Counted from the first letter of the stretch, positions 1 through 7,971 are shown. The stretch: DNA of 64,000 nt from Stutzerimonas stutzeri (GCF_024451105.1 NZ_JANGEY010000004.1:62001-126000), one strand, 5' to 3'. Notes: a model not told the origin generated them from the sequence alone. A program made the numbers and translations.

Positions 1-2
1 GC

Positions 3-1454
3 CGCGCGGAAAAGAACCTCTTCCTCAACGTCAGCAACCCGCAGGCCGTCGACACCTACAAGCGGCAATGGGACGACGCTCATCGGGCACTGGGTGAAAT
101 CCTCCAGCAGGGCGCGGCTCTCGCCCCCGACGATGCACTGCGCGAGCCGTACCGCCAGGCCGGCATGATGCTCGACGCCTACCACGCCGGCTTCAGCCGC
201 GTGTACGCCCGCATCGAGGCCGGCGAGATCACCGACCCGGGGATCGCCGACATGGTCTTCGGCCAGTTCAACGACGAGATCCAGCAACTGGACGAGCAGG
301 CCGAACTCATCCAGCAGGGAGCCTCGCGCCTGATGGACGGCGCCAGCAGCCAGATCGCCCGCCAACACCAGCTCGCCCTGAGCGGCCTGCTGCTGTTCGC
401 CGCCCTCGCCCTGGCGATCGCCCTGAGCATGGCCGTCCTCATCACCCGCAGCATCACGAGACCGCTGCAGCACGCCCTGGACGCCACCCGCCGCCTCGCC
501 GAAGGCGACCTCACCCAGGTGGTACACGGCGAGTCGCGCGACGAAACCGGCCAGCTGCTCGATGCCATGGGCGAAACCAACCGCAGACTGTCTGGACTGG
601 TCGGCTCGCTGCACGACAGCAGCGCGCGGGTCTTCAACGGCGCCCACGAGGTCATGGTCGGCAGCCGCGAACTGTCCGCCCGCACCGATGAGCAGGTTGC
701 CGCCCTGCAACAGACCGCCTCCAGCATGGAGCAGATCACCGCCCTGCTGCTGCAGAACAGCGCCTCGACCGAGCAGGCCAGCCGGCTGGCCGCCAGCGCG
801 GCCGACACCGCAGCCAGCGGCGGCCGCGACGTCGAACGAAGCGTCCGCCTGATGCAGGAACTGGCCGCCAGTTCGCAGAAGATCAACGACATCATCCAGG
901 TCATCGACTCGATCGCCTTCCAGACCAACATCCTCGCCCTCAACGCCTCCGTGGAGGCGGCGCGCGCCGGCGAGCAGGGCCGCGGCTTCGCCGTGGTCGC
1001 CGCGGAAGTGCGCAATCTGGCCAGCCGCAGCGCCGACTCGGCGAACGAGATCCGCAGCCTGATCGAGGAGATCGCCGGGAAGATCGACCAGGGCGTACGC
1101 CAGGCCGAGCACAGCGGCCAGACCATCCGCGAAACCGTCGCCTCGATCGGTCAGCTGTCCGGACTGATGCAGGAAATCGCCGGCGCCACCCGCGAGCAGA
1201 ACGCCGGCATCGCCCAGATCAACTCGGCTATCGGCCAGTTGGACAGCACCACCCAGCAGAACGCCACCCTGGTCGAACAGTCGCGCGCCGCCGTGGCGAG
1301 CCTGGAAAGCCAGGCCGGACGGATGAAGGAACTGGTCGCCCTGTTCATGACCGCCGACCAGGAGGCTCGGCCGGTGACCGAGATCGCACCGCCTGCGGCC
1401 CGACAGCCACACCACCGGGACGAGCGCAGCGAGCTGCAGTGGGCGGCATTCTGA
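3..1454 (+). CDS. Methyl-accepting chemotaxis protein, C-terminal part (5' end outside window)
   Basis: Chemoreceptor that passes ligand binding to CheA/CheW at the inner membrane. The frame is open from base 3, so the N-terminus and first membrane segment lie outside the window; 483 residues are visible. A membrane helix ([20 protein letters not shown], about residues 123-142 of the visible part) is followed by a HAMP linker ([20 protein letters not shown]) and a long signalling domain with the conserved tip ([20 protein letters not shown]). The last five residues, QWAAF, fit the xWxxF pentapeptide that tethers CheR/CheB in some receptors. The ligand cannot be told from this part. Confidence 0.93.
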   Translation, partial: RAEKNLFLNVSNPQAVDTYKRQWDDAHRALGEILQQGAALAPDDALREPYRQAGMMLDAYHAGFSRVYARIEAGEITDPGIADMVFGQFNDEIQQLDEQAELIQQGASRLMDGASSQIARQHQLALSGLLLFAALALAIALSMAVLITRSITRPLQHALDATRRLAEGDLTQVVHGESRDETGQLLDAMGETNRRLSGLVGSLHDSSARVFNGAHEVMVGSRELSARTDEQVAALQQTASSMEQITALLLQNSASTEQASRLAASAADTAASGGRDVERSVRLMQELAASSQKINDIIQVIDSIAFQTNILALNASVEAARAGEQGRGFAVVAAEVRNLASRSADSANEIRSLIEEIAGKIDQGVRQAEHSGQTIRETVASIGQLSGLMQEIAGATREQNAGIAQINSAIGQLDSTTQQNATLVEQSRAAVASLESQAGRMKELVALFMTADQEARPVTEIAPPAARQPHHRDERSELQWAAF

Positions 1455-1660
1455 ACGCCGCCACTTCCCGAACGGCCAAGTCCGGCGCCCGTTAGCGGAC
1501 GGCACCAGCGGGCGCATCACCCACTCCACCCGCCCTGCCGAAGGACCGCACCGGCAGGAATATCGACCGAGGGACGGCACTCGCAGCCATAGGGTATGCC
1601 TCCGTATCGCCCCTCCAGATGCCCTCGAACCGCAAGAGCAACACTCAGCCCCCAGAAACA

Positions 1661-1687
1661 GAAAAACCGGCACAAGGCCGGTTTCTC
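1661..1687 (-). terminator. Rho-independent terminator of the tRNA-Leu transcript
   Basis: AAACCGG/CCGGTTT form a 7-bp stem around a 7-base loop. On the minus strand the stem runs into a T-run (GGTTTTTC), about 50 bases past the 3' end of tRNA-Leu. Confidence 0.6.
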
Positions 1688-1738
1688 TGGGTTTCCGTCT
1701 GATCCGGGTGAGTCGGGATCAAGCTGGAAGCATGTCAA

Positions 1739-1825
1739 TGGTGCCCGAACCCGGACTCGAACCGGGATGACCTTGCGGCCGAGAGATTTTAAGTCTCCTG
1801 CGTCTACCGATTTCGCCATTCGGGC
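1739..1825 (-). tRNA. tRNA-Leu (anticodon TAA)
   Basis: Reading the minus strand, the acceptor GCCCGAA pairs with TTCGGGC, then A and an encoded CCA. The anticodon loop is CTTAAAA (anticodon TAA), a long variable arm follows (class II tRNA), and the T-loop is GGTTCGAGTCC. Length is 87 nt with CCA. In related Pseudomonas this gene sits beside tRNA-Cys and tRNA-Gly; here about 15.8 kb of inserted DNA separates them. Confidence 0.96.
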
Positions 1826-1859
1826 GGCAGCGCTGTGGTGTGCCAAAAACACGGGGCGG

Positions 1860-1889
1860 ACTATATACAGTCGCTCCCCTCTGCTGCAA
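1860..1889 (-). promoter_or_regulatory. Probable sigma70 promoter of tRNA-Leu
   Basis: On the minus strand TTGCAG (1884-1889) and TATAGT (1860-1865) are 18 bases apart. The -10 box lies about 35 bases before the tRNA-Leu 5' end. Box matches only. Confidence 0.5.
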
Positions 1890-1914
1890 GTTTGCGGAAG
1901 TTGCTTCTGCAATG

Positions 1915-1949
1915 AAAAAGCCCTGCAGATCAAGGATCTACAGGGCTTT
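1915..1949. terminator. Terminator hairpin beside the displaced tRNA-Cys fragment
   Basis: AAAGCCCTG-C-AGATC and GATC-T-A-CAGGGCTTT form a stem of about 15 bp with one mismatch, A-rich on one side and T-rich on the other, so it could act both ways. It closely resembles the hairpin next to the intact tRNA-Cys at 17567-17600, so the duplicated block reaches past the tRNA 3' end into its terminator. Confidence 0.55.
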
Positions 1950-1955
1950 CAACGA

Positions 1956-2004
1956 TGGAGACCGAGCACGGAATGAACCAGCGCACACGGATTTGCAATC
2001 CGCT
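1956..2004 (-). repeat. Displaced 3' half of tRNA-Cys (probable attL)
   Basis: On the minus strand this block matches tRNA-Cys from the anticodon arm to the CCA end. It includes the identical 20-mer over the anticodon stem-loop (1985-2004, matching 17636-17655). It has several substitutions and one missing base in the T-loop (GAATGAACC against GAATCGAACC), and the sequence past 2004 no longer resembles a tRNA, so it cannot fold as one. This is what remains when an element integrates in a tRNA gene and brings its own 3' half. Confidence 0.8.
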
Positions 2005-2027
2005 CCAAAAACCCTTGAACGGCGCGC

Positions 2028-2056
2028 ATTGTAGCCGATTTCCGTGCCAGAACCAA
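2028..2056 (-). promoter_or_regulatory. Promoter-like element at the island's left end, pointing out toward tRNA-Leu
   Basis: On the minus strand TTGGTT (2051-2056) is followed after 17 bases by TACAAT (2028-2033). A transcript starting just downstream would cross the displaced tRNA-Cys fragment and meet the hairpin at 1915-1949 before tRNA-Leu. Between this site and higA (2034-2249) I see only a 7-base inverted repeat, TGCTAGA/TCTAGCA, at 2084-2114. Confidence 0.45.
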
Positions 2057-2249
2057 GCGAAGCCGAAACCCCTGAGAGCCGCATGCTAGAGCGGTCGCAT
2101 TTCGAGTTCTAGCACTCTTTTCACCCCCTCCAGCAGCCTCGAAAGCCCACCACGGCCAGCCCGCCTCTCGACCGTCGCGAACCGCCTGCTGGGTGGAGAT
2201 CTGCGCGAGATAGTCGTGAGCCTGCCCAGGTCGCATGCCGCTCATGGCT

Positions 2250-2546
2250 TCATGCGTGCGCCTCCTCGGGCAGCAGGCGGATCTCGACGCGACGTTTCAG
2301 CGCGCGGGCGGCGCTGGCGAGGGTGGCCAGCGTCATTCCGGCATCGTCCTCGTCGAGTGCCCGGTCGACCGCGGTACGACTGGTGTGCATGCGCTCGGCG
2401 AGGGCTTTCTTGCTGATGTGCTGCTCCTTCATGGCCTCGGCGATCTGCCAGGCGATGACACGCTTGAGCGCGGCGGCGGAGACTTCCTCCGACAGGCCTT
2501 GCTCGGCGAGAAAGTCGTCAAAATCGGAGCCAATGTGCGGGTTCAT
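2250..2546 (-). CDS. higA: HigA-type antitoxin (XRE helix-turn-helix)
   Basis: A 98-residue DNA-binding antitoxin. The central part (IAEAMKEQHISKKALAERMHTSRTAVDRAL) is a helix-turn-helix of the XRE/Cro type, followed by a short C-terminal section ending in EIRLLPEEAHA. It lies 10 bases downstream of the toxin gene, the toxin-first order typical of higBA. By analogy it would bind and neutralise the toxin and repress the shared promoter. The symbol rests on gene order and fold. Confidence 0.8.
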   Translation of the reverse strand: MNPHIGSDFDDFLAEQGLSEEVSAAALKRVIAWQIAEAMKEQHISKKALAERMHTSRTAVDRALDEDDAGMTLATLASAARALKRRVEIRLLPEEAHA

Positions 2547-2556
2547 GCGCTGTACC

Positions 2557-2898
2557 TCACAGTCTGGATTTGCGCTGTTTGGCGGTCTGCAGATCGACCG
2601 CCGGGGTTTTCTGGCTCTTCTTGATGAAGCCGTGGAGTAGCACCATCTCGGAGCCGACGACCGTAAAGATGACGCGAGCTATGGTGTCGCCAAGGTCCGT
2701 CCGGACCTCCCATAGCCCGGTGTCGAGCTTGCGAACCACCGGCATACCGATGGGCCAGCCGAGCTGCACCGTCTTGATGTCGGTGCCGACCTGCCGGCGC
2801 TGCTCCCGGGGCAAATCGGCCAGCCAGTCACGTACAGGCTCGTTTCCCGCTTCGGTGCGGAAGAATTTGACACTGAGGACGGGTGGGATCTCGTTCAT
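2557..2898 (-). CDS. higB: HigB/RelE-like toxin (phage Gp49-like family)
   Basis: A 113-residue protein of the RelE-fold Gp49-like/HigB family, whose members cleave mRNA on the ribosome. Recognisable parts are the N-terminal FFRTEAGNEPVRDWLADLP, the central GMPVVRKLDTGLWEVRTDL and the C-terminal LLHGFIKKSQKTP. The start at MNEIPPV is chosen because the 25 codons upstream in frame are not family-like. It is the first gene of a two-gene operon with the antitoxin just downstream. The likely effect is growth arrest when the antitoxin is lost, which helps keep the island. Confidence 0.85.
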   Translation of the reverse strand: MNEIPPVLSVKFFRTEAGNEPVRDWLADLPREQRRQVGTDIKTVQLGWPIGMPVVRKLDTGLWEVRTDLGDTIARVIFTVVGSEMVLLHGFIKKSQKTPAVDLQTAKQRKSRL

Positions 2899-3092
2899 GG
2901 GACAACAGTGTACCAAAGATAGTGCATGCGAGAAGTGCCGTGCGTCCACCTCACCCAGGTGGCCGAACAGCAACGGGCAGTGCCGAAGCGGCTGGAGAGG
3001 CAGTTGCAGGCGGTAGAAAGGGCGGCTTTCGCGCGGCGATTACCTACCGCTGGCATTGGTGGACAAGGCTGCGCCGTTATCTACCGTACGCC

Positions 3093-3707
3093 CTACCCCG
3101 CAGCCAGATGCTCGTCGATCAACCCCGCCACCTCCGCAGCATGGGTAAAGCCCAGGTCGTGGCCAGCGCCGGGGAACACGTGCAGCTCGGCGCGGGGGAG
3201 CAACTCGGCGAGGCGCTGGCCGACGCGGACGGGGCTGATCGGGTCGGCGTCGCCCCAGAGCAGCAGCACGGGCATGTGCAGCTCGGCCAGCCGGGCGGTG
3301 AGGTCGGTGCGGTCGTCGAGGAACCAGCGCGGCAGGTTCGGGTTGGCAGCGGCGAAGTCCGCGCGCCAGTCCTGCGCGCCCAGGGCGGACATGTCCACCC
3401 CGCCCGAGGTGACGGTCAGCACCAGATGGGTGACCCGCTCGGGCCGCTCCAGCGCCGCGCACACCGCAACGATGCCGCCCATGGACTGCGCCACCAGCGC
3501 AGTGGGCTGGTCGATCTCCGGCAGCACGCAGGCCACCAGATCGGCCATGCCGGTGACGCTCGGGTCGGGCGGCGTGCTGCCGAAGCCGGGCCAGCCGATA
3601 TGGGCCTGCAGCGCCGGGTGGGCAAGGCGCTCGGCGGCCGGACGCCAGAACTCGGTGTTGCCGGAGGCGCCGGGGAGGAAGAGGAGTTTGGAGGGGGATG
3701 GGGTCAA
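3093..3707 (-). CDS. Alpha/beta hydrolase (intact copy of a duplicated gene)
   Basis: A 204-residue alpha/beta-hydrolase fold protein with all three catalytic positions: nucleophile elbow AQSMGG, acid in WGDADPIS and histidine in GAGHDLG. The substrate is not predictable. The likely start is TTG at 3705-3707 with an AAGGA about 8 bases upstream; no ATG fits. A near-identical second copy lies at 6423-7036 in the same orientation on the other side of the restriction-modification cassette, and the two form long direct repeats. This copy keeps the histidine loop that the other loses by frameshift. Confidence 0.8.
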   Translation of the reverse strand: MTPSPSKLLFLPGASGNTEFWRPAAERLAHPALQAHIGWPGFGSTPPDPSVTGMADLVACVLPEIDQPTALVAQSMGGIVAVCAALERPERVTHLVLTVTSGGVDMSALGAQDWRADFAAANPNLPRWFLDDRTDLTARLAELHMPVLLLWGDADPISPVRVGQRLAELLPRAELHVFPGAGHDLGFTHAAEVAGLIDEHLAAG

Positions 3708-3720
3708 CGGGTCGGTCCTT
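3101..3720. repeat. Long direct repeat, copy 1 (flanks the R-M cassette)
   Basis: About 620 bases matching 6431-7049 at high identity in the same orientation. The offset is 3330 bases at the start and 3329 at the end, so one net base is missing in copy 2. It spans the hydrolase gene. Recombination between the copies would delete exactly vsr, the methyltransferase and the endonuclease. Confidence 0.9.
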
Positions 3721-3844
3721 GACGGTAGCGGGGGCGACTGCGCGCAGTAAGGTGGACATGCAGAGTGCTGGCCACCCTACTCGCTGGCTTGAAAGCTATC
3801 ATCGCCTGACATGAGCATGAACAGCCACACCAGAGGCCTCCCCC

Positions 3845-4255
3845 ATGGACAGGCTCACCCCTGATCGACGTAGCTGGTTGATGAGCCGGGTCGGCTCGAA
3901 GGACACCAAGCCCGAGCTCGTCGTAAGGCGCTTGGTGTTCGCCATGGGTTACCGGTATCGTCTGCACCCCAAGCATCTGCCGGGAAGCCCCGACCTCGTC
4001 TTCCCTGGAAGGAAGAAGGTCATCTTCGTGAACGGCTGCTTCTGGCATGGCCACCCCGGCTGCCGCTACGGCCGCCTGCCCAAGTCCCGCGTCGAATTCT
4101 GGTCGCTCAAGATCGACCGCAACCGCGAGCGGGACAGGGAAAACATCGCATCGCTCGAAGCCGACGGCTGGCGAGTGCTCACCGTCTGGCAATGCGAGCT
4201 GAAAAACATCGAAACGTTGGCGAACAGGTTAAATGAGTTCATCGAAAGCGAGTAA
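3845..4255 (+). CDS. vsr: Vsr very-short-patch repair endonuclease
   Basis: A 136-residue DNA mismatch endonuclease that nicks at T:G mismatches made when 5-methylcytosine deaminates, limiting mutation at the partner methylase's sites. Family features: N-terminal RSWLMSRVGSKDTKPELVVRR, the core LPGSPDLVFPGRKKVIFVNGCFWHGHPGC with the catalytic Asp and the Cys/His zinc residues, then the C-terminal VEFWSLKIDRNRERD and GWRVLTVWQCEL. A GAGG lies just before the ATG. The gene overlaps the 5mC methyltransferase start by 23 bases, as vsr genes often do with their cognate methylase. Confidence 0.94.
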   Translation: MDRLTPDRRSWLMSRVGSKDTKPELVVRRLVFAMGYRYRLHPKHLPGSPDLVFPGRKKVIFVNGCFWHGHPGCRYGRLPKSRVEFWSLKIDRNRERDRENIASLEADGWRVLTVWQCELKNIETLANRLNEFIESE

Positions 4256-5519
4256 CGCACGCCCCATAGGCATCGACCTCTTTGCAGGTGCCGGCGGCCT
4301 GTCCCTGGGCTTCGAACAAGCGGGCTTCGACATCGCCGCGGCGGTCGAGATCGACCCCATTCACTGCGCCACGCACGAATACAACTTCCCCCGCTGCGAG
4401 ACCATCTGTGCCAGCGTGACCGACATTAGCGGCGACGAGATCCGCCGGCGAGCCGGCCTGGGCGACCGCGACATCGACGTGGTCTTCGGCGGCGCCCCCT
4501 GCCAGGGCTTCTCCATGATCGGCAAGCGCGCGCTGGACGACCCGCGTAACCAACTCGTCTTCCACTACGTCCGTATCGTCGCCGAACTGCAGCCCAAGTA
4601 CTGCGTTTTCGAGAACGTCAAAGGGCTCACCCTCGGCAAGCACGCCGAGTTCCTCAAGGAGCTGATCGCTGCCCTCGGCGATGCCGGCTACGACGTCGCG
4701 CTGCCCTACAAGGTTCTCAACGCCGCCGACTACGGCGTCCCACAGGACCGCAAGCGCCTGTTCCTGGTCGGCACCCGCCGCGGCCTCACCCCGGCCACCT
4801 ACCCCGACCCGCTGGCCGAGCGCGTGACCGTTGCCGAAGCCATCGCCGACTTGCCGGACGCCAACGCCTTCGAAGAACTTCGCGACAGCGACGCAGTGAG
4901 CACCGCCTGGAACACCGAGGCCAGCTACGCACGCCGCCTGCGTCGCCTCGAAGCCGACCCGCACGACTTCGGCTACGAACGCCACTTCGCGCGCGACCTG
5001 CTCACCTCCAGCCTGCGCACCGAACACACCGCCCTTTCGCAAGAGCGCTTCCTCGCCACCGAACCGGGCAAGACCGAGCCGGTCAGCCGCTTCCGAAAGC
5101 TGCCGCTCGACGGCCTGTGCAACACCCTGCGGGCCGGCACCGACAGCGCCCGCGGCGCCTTCACCTCGCCGCGCCCGATCCACCCCACCCTGCCCCGCGT
5201 CATCACCGTGCGCGAGGCCGCGCGCCTGCACTCGTTCCCCGACTGGTTCCGCTTCCACGCCACCAAGTGGCACGGCTTCCGGCAGATCGGCAACAGCGTG
5301 CCGCCGCTGCTCGGCCGTGCCATTGCCGGCTCCGTCGTGCGCGCGCTCGGCATCGCACCGAGCAAACCGGCAGAGACCCTGCAACAGGGCAATGCCGGGC
5401 TGCTGAACTTCGACATGAGCAAAGCGGCCCGCTACTTCGAAGTGCCGCACGACACCATCGCCCAGCGCACGCGCAAGACCGCAACCAAAGAACCGCTCAC
5501 GGAAGACACCAATGCCTGA
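4233..5519 (+). CDS. DNA (cytosine-5-)-methyltransferase (type II R-M)
   Basis: A 428-residue C5-cytosine methyltransferase that uses S-adenosylmethionine. Motif I is DLFAGAGGLSLGF, motif IV GAPCQGFS with catalytic Cys90, motif VI FENVKG, motif VIII QDRKRLFL, and motif X is RQIGNSVPP near residue 350. A variable target-recognition region lies between VIII and X. An extra tail of about 60 residues (SKAARYFEVPHDTIAQRTRK) follows motif X. The gene sits between vsr and the endonuclease with overlaps at both ends, so all three are co-transcribed. The target site cannot be read from sequence. Confidence 0.95.
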   Translation: MSSSKASNARPIGIDLFAGAGGLSLGFEQAGFDIAAAVEIDPIHCATHEYNFPRCETICASVTDISGDEIRRRAGLGDRDIDVVFGGAPCQGFSMIGKRALDDPRNQLVFHYVRIVAELQPKYCVFENVKGLTLGKHAEFLKELIAALGDAGYDVALPYKVLNAADYGVPQDRKRLFLVGTRRGLTPATYPDPLAERVTVAEAIADLPDANAFEELRDSDAVSTAWNTEASYARRLRRLEADPHDFGYERHFARDLLTSSLRTEHTALSQERFLATEPGKTEPVSRFRKLPLDGLCNTLRAGTDSARGAFTSPRPIHPTLPRVITVREAARLHSFPDWFRFHATKWHGFRQIGNSVPPLLGRAIAGSVVRALGIAPSKPAETLQQGNAGLLNFDMSKAARYFEVPHDTIAQRTRKTATKEPLTEDTNA

Positions 5520-6324
5520 TGCCAAGCCGGCTGGGAAGCCGAACCGCTACGCCGCGATCATCGAGAAAATCTTCTTCTCCCACTACACGCCCGGCGTGCA
5601 GGAGTTTCAGTTTGCACGCGAGGAGATCGTCGAGGTCGCGAACGCTCTGGAGATCGCACTGCCGAAGAACCTCGGCGACCTGATCTACTCGTTCCGCTAT
5701 CGCTACGAACTGCCAAAAAGCATCCTCGACACCGCCGGGGAAGGCATGGAGTGGATCATCGTGGGCGGTGGTCAGGCGCTCTACCGCTTCCGGCTGGCAA
5801 AGCTGAACCGCATCCTCCCGAACGAACACCTCATCACCGTCAAGGTGCCGGACTCCACCCCGGAGATCATCGCCGCCTACTCCCTCAGCGACGAGCAAGC
5901 CCTGCTTGCCAAGGTGCGCTACAACCGGCTGATCGACATCTTCCTCGGCATCACCGCCTACTCGCTGCAGAACCACCTGCGCACCAACCTCAAGAGCATC
6001 GGCCAGCTCGAGATCGACGAAATCTACGTCGGCCTCGATCGCCACGGCCGCCAGTTCGTCGTCCCCGTCCAGGCCAAGGGCGGCTCGGACAAGCACGGCG
6101 TCGTCCAGACCCACCAGGACATCGCTTACTGCAAAGCGAAGTTCCCCGATCTGGTCTGCCGCGCCGTATCCGCGCAGTTCATGAGCGACGACCGCATCGC
6201 CATGTTCGAGCTCACCCTCCAGGATGGCGAGGTCAAGGTCGTGGAGGAGAAGCACTACCGGCTAGTGGCTGCCAAAGAGATCGGGAGCGAGGACTTGCAG
6301 AGGTATAACCAGCGAACCGATTAA
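5512..6324 (+). CDS. Probable type II restriction endonuclease of the cassette
   Basis: A 270-residue protein overlapping the methyltransferase end by 8 bases, the position expected of the cognate endonuclease. The stretch around residues 168-190 (LEIDEIYVGLDRHGRQFVVP then VQAKGG) fits a PD-(D/E)XK core in which the acidic residue before x-Lys is Gln (QAK). An N-terminal domain (RYELPKSILDTAGEGMEWI) precedes it. It would cut the unmethylated form of the methylase target. The function rests on context and this motif; the exact family is not one I can name. Confidence 0.75.
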   Translation: MPDAKPAGKPNRYAAIIEKIFFSHYTPGVQEFQFAREEIVEVANALEIALPKNLGDLIYSFRYRYELPKSILDTAGEGMEWIIVGGGQALYRFRLAKLNRILPNEHLITVKVPDSTPEIIAAYSLSDEQALLAKVRYNRLIDIFLGITAYSLQNHLRTNLKSIGQLEIDEIYVGLDRHGRQFVVPVQAKGGSDKHGVVQTHQDIAYCKAKFPDLVCRAVSAQFMSDDRIAMFELTLQDGEVKVVEEKHYRLVAAKEIGSEDLQRYNQRTD

Positions 6325-6355
6325 GCAGGCAGAAATGCCTCGACGGAAGAATGCC

Positions 6356-6389
6356 AAAGGCCCGGAATGCGCAAGCACCGGGCCTTTTT
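6356..6389 (+). terminator. Rho-independent terminator of the R-M operon
   Basis: AGGCCCGG (6358-6365) pairs with CCGGGCCT (6378-6385), followed by a T-run. It begins about 30 bases after the endonuclease stop. Confidence 0.85.
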
Positions 6390-6422
6390 GTATGCAGTAG
6401 CACAGCATGGCCGCCGCACTCT

Positions 6423-7036
6423 TTACTCGGCGGCCAGATGCCTATCGATCAACCCCGCCACCTCCGCAGCATGGGTAAAGCCCAGGTCGTGGCCAGCGCC
6501 GGGGACACGTGCAGCTCGGCGCGGGGGAGCAACTCGGCGAGGCGCTGGCCGACGCGGACGGGGCTGATCGGGTCGGCGTCGCCCCAGAGCAGCAGCACGG
6601 GCATGTGCAGCTCGGCCAGCCGGGCGGTGAGGTCGGTGCGGTCGTCGAGGAACCAGCGCGGCAGGTTCGGGTTGGCGGCGGCGAAGTCTTGGCGCCAGTC
6701 CTGCGCGCCCAGGGCGGACATGTCCACCCCGCCCGAGGTGACGGTCAGCACCAGATGGGTGACCCGCTCGGGCCGCTCCAGCGCCGCGCACACAGCGACG
6801 ATGCCGCCCATGGACTGCGCCACCAGTGCGGTAGGCTGATCGATCTCCGGCAGCACGCGGGCCACCAGATCGGCCATGCCGGTTACGCTCGGGTCGGGCG
6901 GCGTGCTGCCGAAGCCGGGCCAGCCGATATAGACCTGTTGCGCCGGGTGGGCAAGGAGCTCGGCGGCCGGGCGCCAGAACTCGGTGTTGCCGGAGGCGCC
7001 GGGGAGGAAGGGGAGCTTGGAGGGCAATGGGCTCAA
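6423..7036 (-). pseudogene. Alpha/beta hydrolase, second copy, frameshifted
   Basis: Duplicate of the hydrolase at 3093-3707. It keeps the nucleophile elbow AQSMGG and the acid loop WGDADPIS, but a single missing base near 6505 (GGGGACACG against GGGGAACACG in copy 1) shifts the frame just before the histidine loop. The open frame therefore reads SPALATTWALPML where copy 1 has PGAGHDLGFTH. If the base is restored, the protein ends IDRHLAAE at 6423. The catalytic His is lost in the frame as read, so it is probably inactive unless this is a sequencing error. Confidence 0.8.
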
Positions 7037-7049
7037 CGGGTCAGTCCTT
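6431..7049. repeat. Long direct repeat, copy 2
   Basis: Partner of 3101-3720 in the same orientation, with scattered substitutions and one net base missing. It begins about 40 bases after the R-M terminator. Confidence 0.9.
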
Positions 7050-7120
7050 GTAGCCGTCGACGGAAAGGGCGTCCCAGCTTCAAAAGGCAAAAACAGCCTT
7101 TCGTCAGCCATTGAATGCAC

Positions 7121-7402
7121 TTAGGCCAATAGGTGCAAACCTGCAACGCTGCTGACTCCGATAGCCCATATAGTTTCAAGCGCAGAGCCCAAAAAAACAC
7201 GAGCACGAGCAGTTAATGTTTTCACCATAGAAATCTCCTTATCACTGTTTTCGTTGGCCAAAGGAACCAGACGGATACTCACGTAACGCAGCAAAATTAG
7301 TAGAAGGACTATGAAGCCAACAATCGCCAAGGGAATCGAACCCCCACCTACCACCCCTATTGGACTAAATGCACTCACCCTCTTACCCAATAAAACCACC
7401 AC
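7121..7402 (-). CDS. Small hypothetical membrane protein
   Basis: A possible 93-residue protein with one clear membrane helix (IPLAIVGFIVLLLILLRYV, near residue 25) and a second hydrophobic stretch at the C-terminus (ALETIWAIGVSSVAGLHLLA). The start is GTG at 7400-7402 without a convincing ribosome site. It lies in AT-rich DNA just before the ATPase pair and could be part of that module. I do not recognise it; it may also be a chance reading frame. No gene is evident at 7403-7494. Confidence 0.35.
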   Translation of the reverse strand: MVVLLGKRVSAFSPIGVVGGGSIPLAIVGFIVLLLILLRYVSIRLVPLANENSDKEISMVKTLTARARVFLGSALETIWAIGVSSVAGLHLLA

Positions 7403-7494
7403 TCGTCCTTGCCAGCCAACTATAAACAGAACTCAAGCTATATGCAACACTCCAGATTAATGTCTGGTAGACAAGGCTAGCGCACAGCACGCCT

Positions 7495-7971
7495 TCACTT
7501 CCTTGGCAAGTTTTTCGCCTTTACTTGGGATCCTACAAATTCAATTCCATTCTGATCAAGCATTCTCATCGCTTTTTCAGTGCTTGCAAAACACACCTTC
7601 CCAGAGGCAACCCACAGCCATTTCGACACTTTCGCTCCATCGACAAAGTGCCCCCTCATCTGCGCAATAGCGGATTTCTTCTTCTTAATCACCGAAGAAA
7701 CTTCATCTTGCTTTACTGGATGCGGCTCAACCGCAACAACCTGACCAGTCGGAGAGTGCCCCAAAAGATAATCCCATCGACTTTCCTTTTCGTTCCCCCG
7801 CTGCATTGCCTTATCAAGATCAAGACTATCCCCAAAAGCCCTACGAACATCCTTATCAAAATAATCATGATGACCTGCCTCTACAGCCCCCATACCCGGC
7901 CTAACCAGTGGAGACAAAAAAGACTCTTTTTCAATAACATCTTTCAATGGAGAGGAAGCCTTCTCTTTCAT
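7495..7971 (-). CDS. Small protein paired with the ATPase; possible nuclease-like effector
   Basis: A 158-residue protein whose ATG overlaps the ATPase stop (ATGA at 7968-7971), so the two are translationally coupled. The middle section (SRWDYLLGHSPTG then VVAVEPHPVKQDEVSSVIKK) alternates a buried beta strand with acidic and basic residues, somewhat like a PD-(D/E)XK core, but E-P-H stands where E-x-K is expected. The C-terminal part (WLWVASGKVCFASTEKAMRM) looks like a further alpha/beta unit. I cannot assign a family. Composition is AT-rich, like the ATPase. The pairing suggests a two-gene defence system with this as effector, which is inference. Confidence 0.7.
   Translation of the reverse strand: MKEKASSPLKDVIEKESFLSPLVRPGMGAVEAGHHDYFDKDVRRAFGDSLDLDKAMQRGNEKESRWDYLLGHSPTGQVVAVEPHPVKQDEVSSVIKKKKSAIAQMRGHFVDGAKVSKWLWVASGKVCFASTEKAMRMLDQNGIEFVGSQVKAKNLPRK

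Noticed and set aside
1956-2004. A second functional tRNA-Cys
   Set aside because: Only the 3' half is present; the T-loop lacks a base and the 5' half is absent, so no cloverleaf can form.
1949-2245. 98-residue minus-strand reading frame over the attL region
   Set aside because: It runs through the displaced tRNA-Cys fragment and promoter-like sequence, with no recognisable domain; better explained as non-coding.
4239-5525. 428-residue minus-strand frame opposite the methyltransferase
   Set aside because: Mirror frame of a GC-rich gene; no domain, while the plus strand has every methyltransferase motif.
6356-6389. Inverted repeat as a transposon end of the R-M cassette
   Set aside because: It is a GC stem with a T-run just after the endonuclease stop, a normal terminator, and is not repeated at the other side of the cassette.
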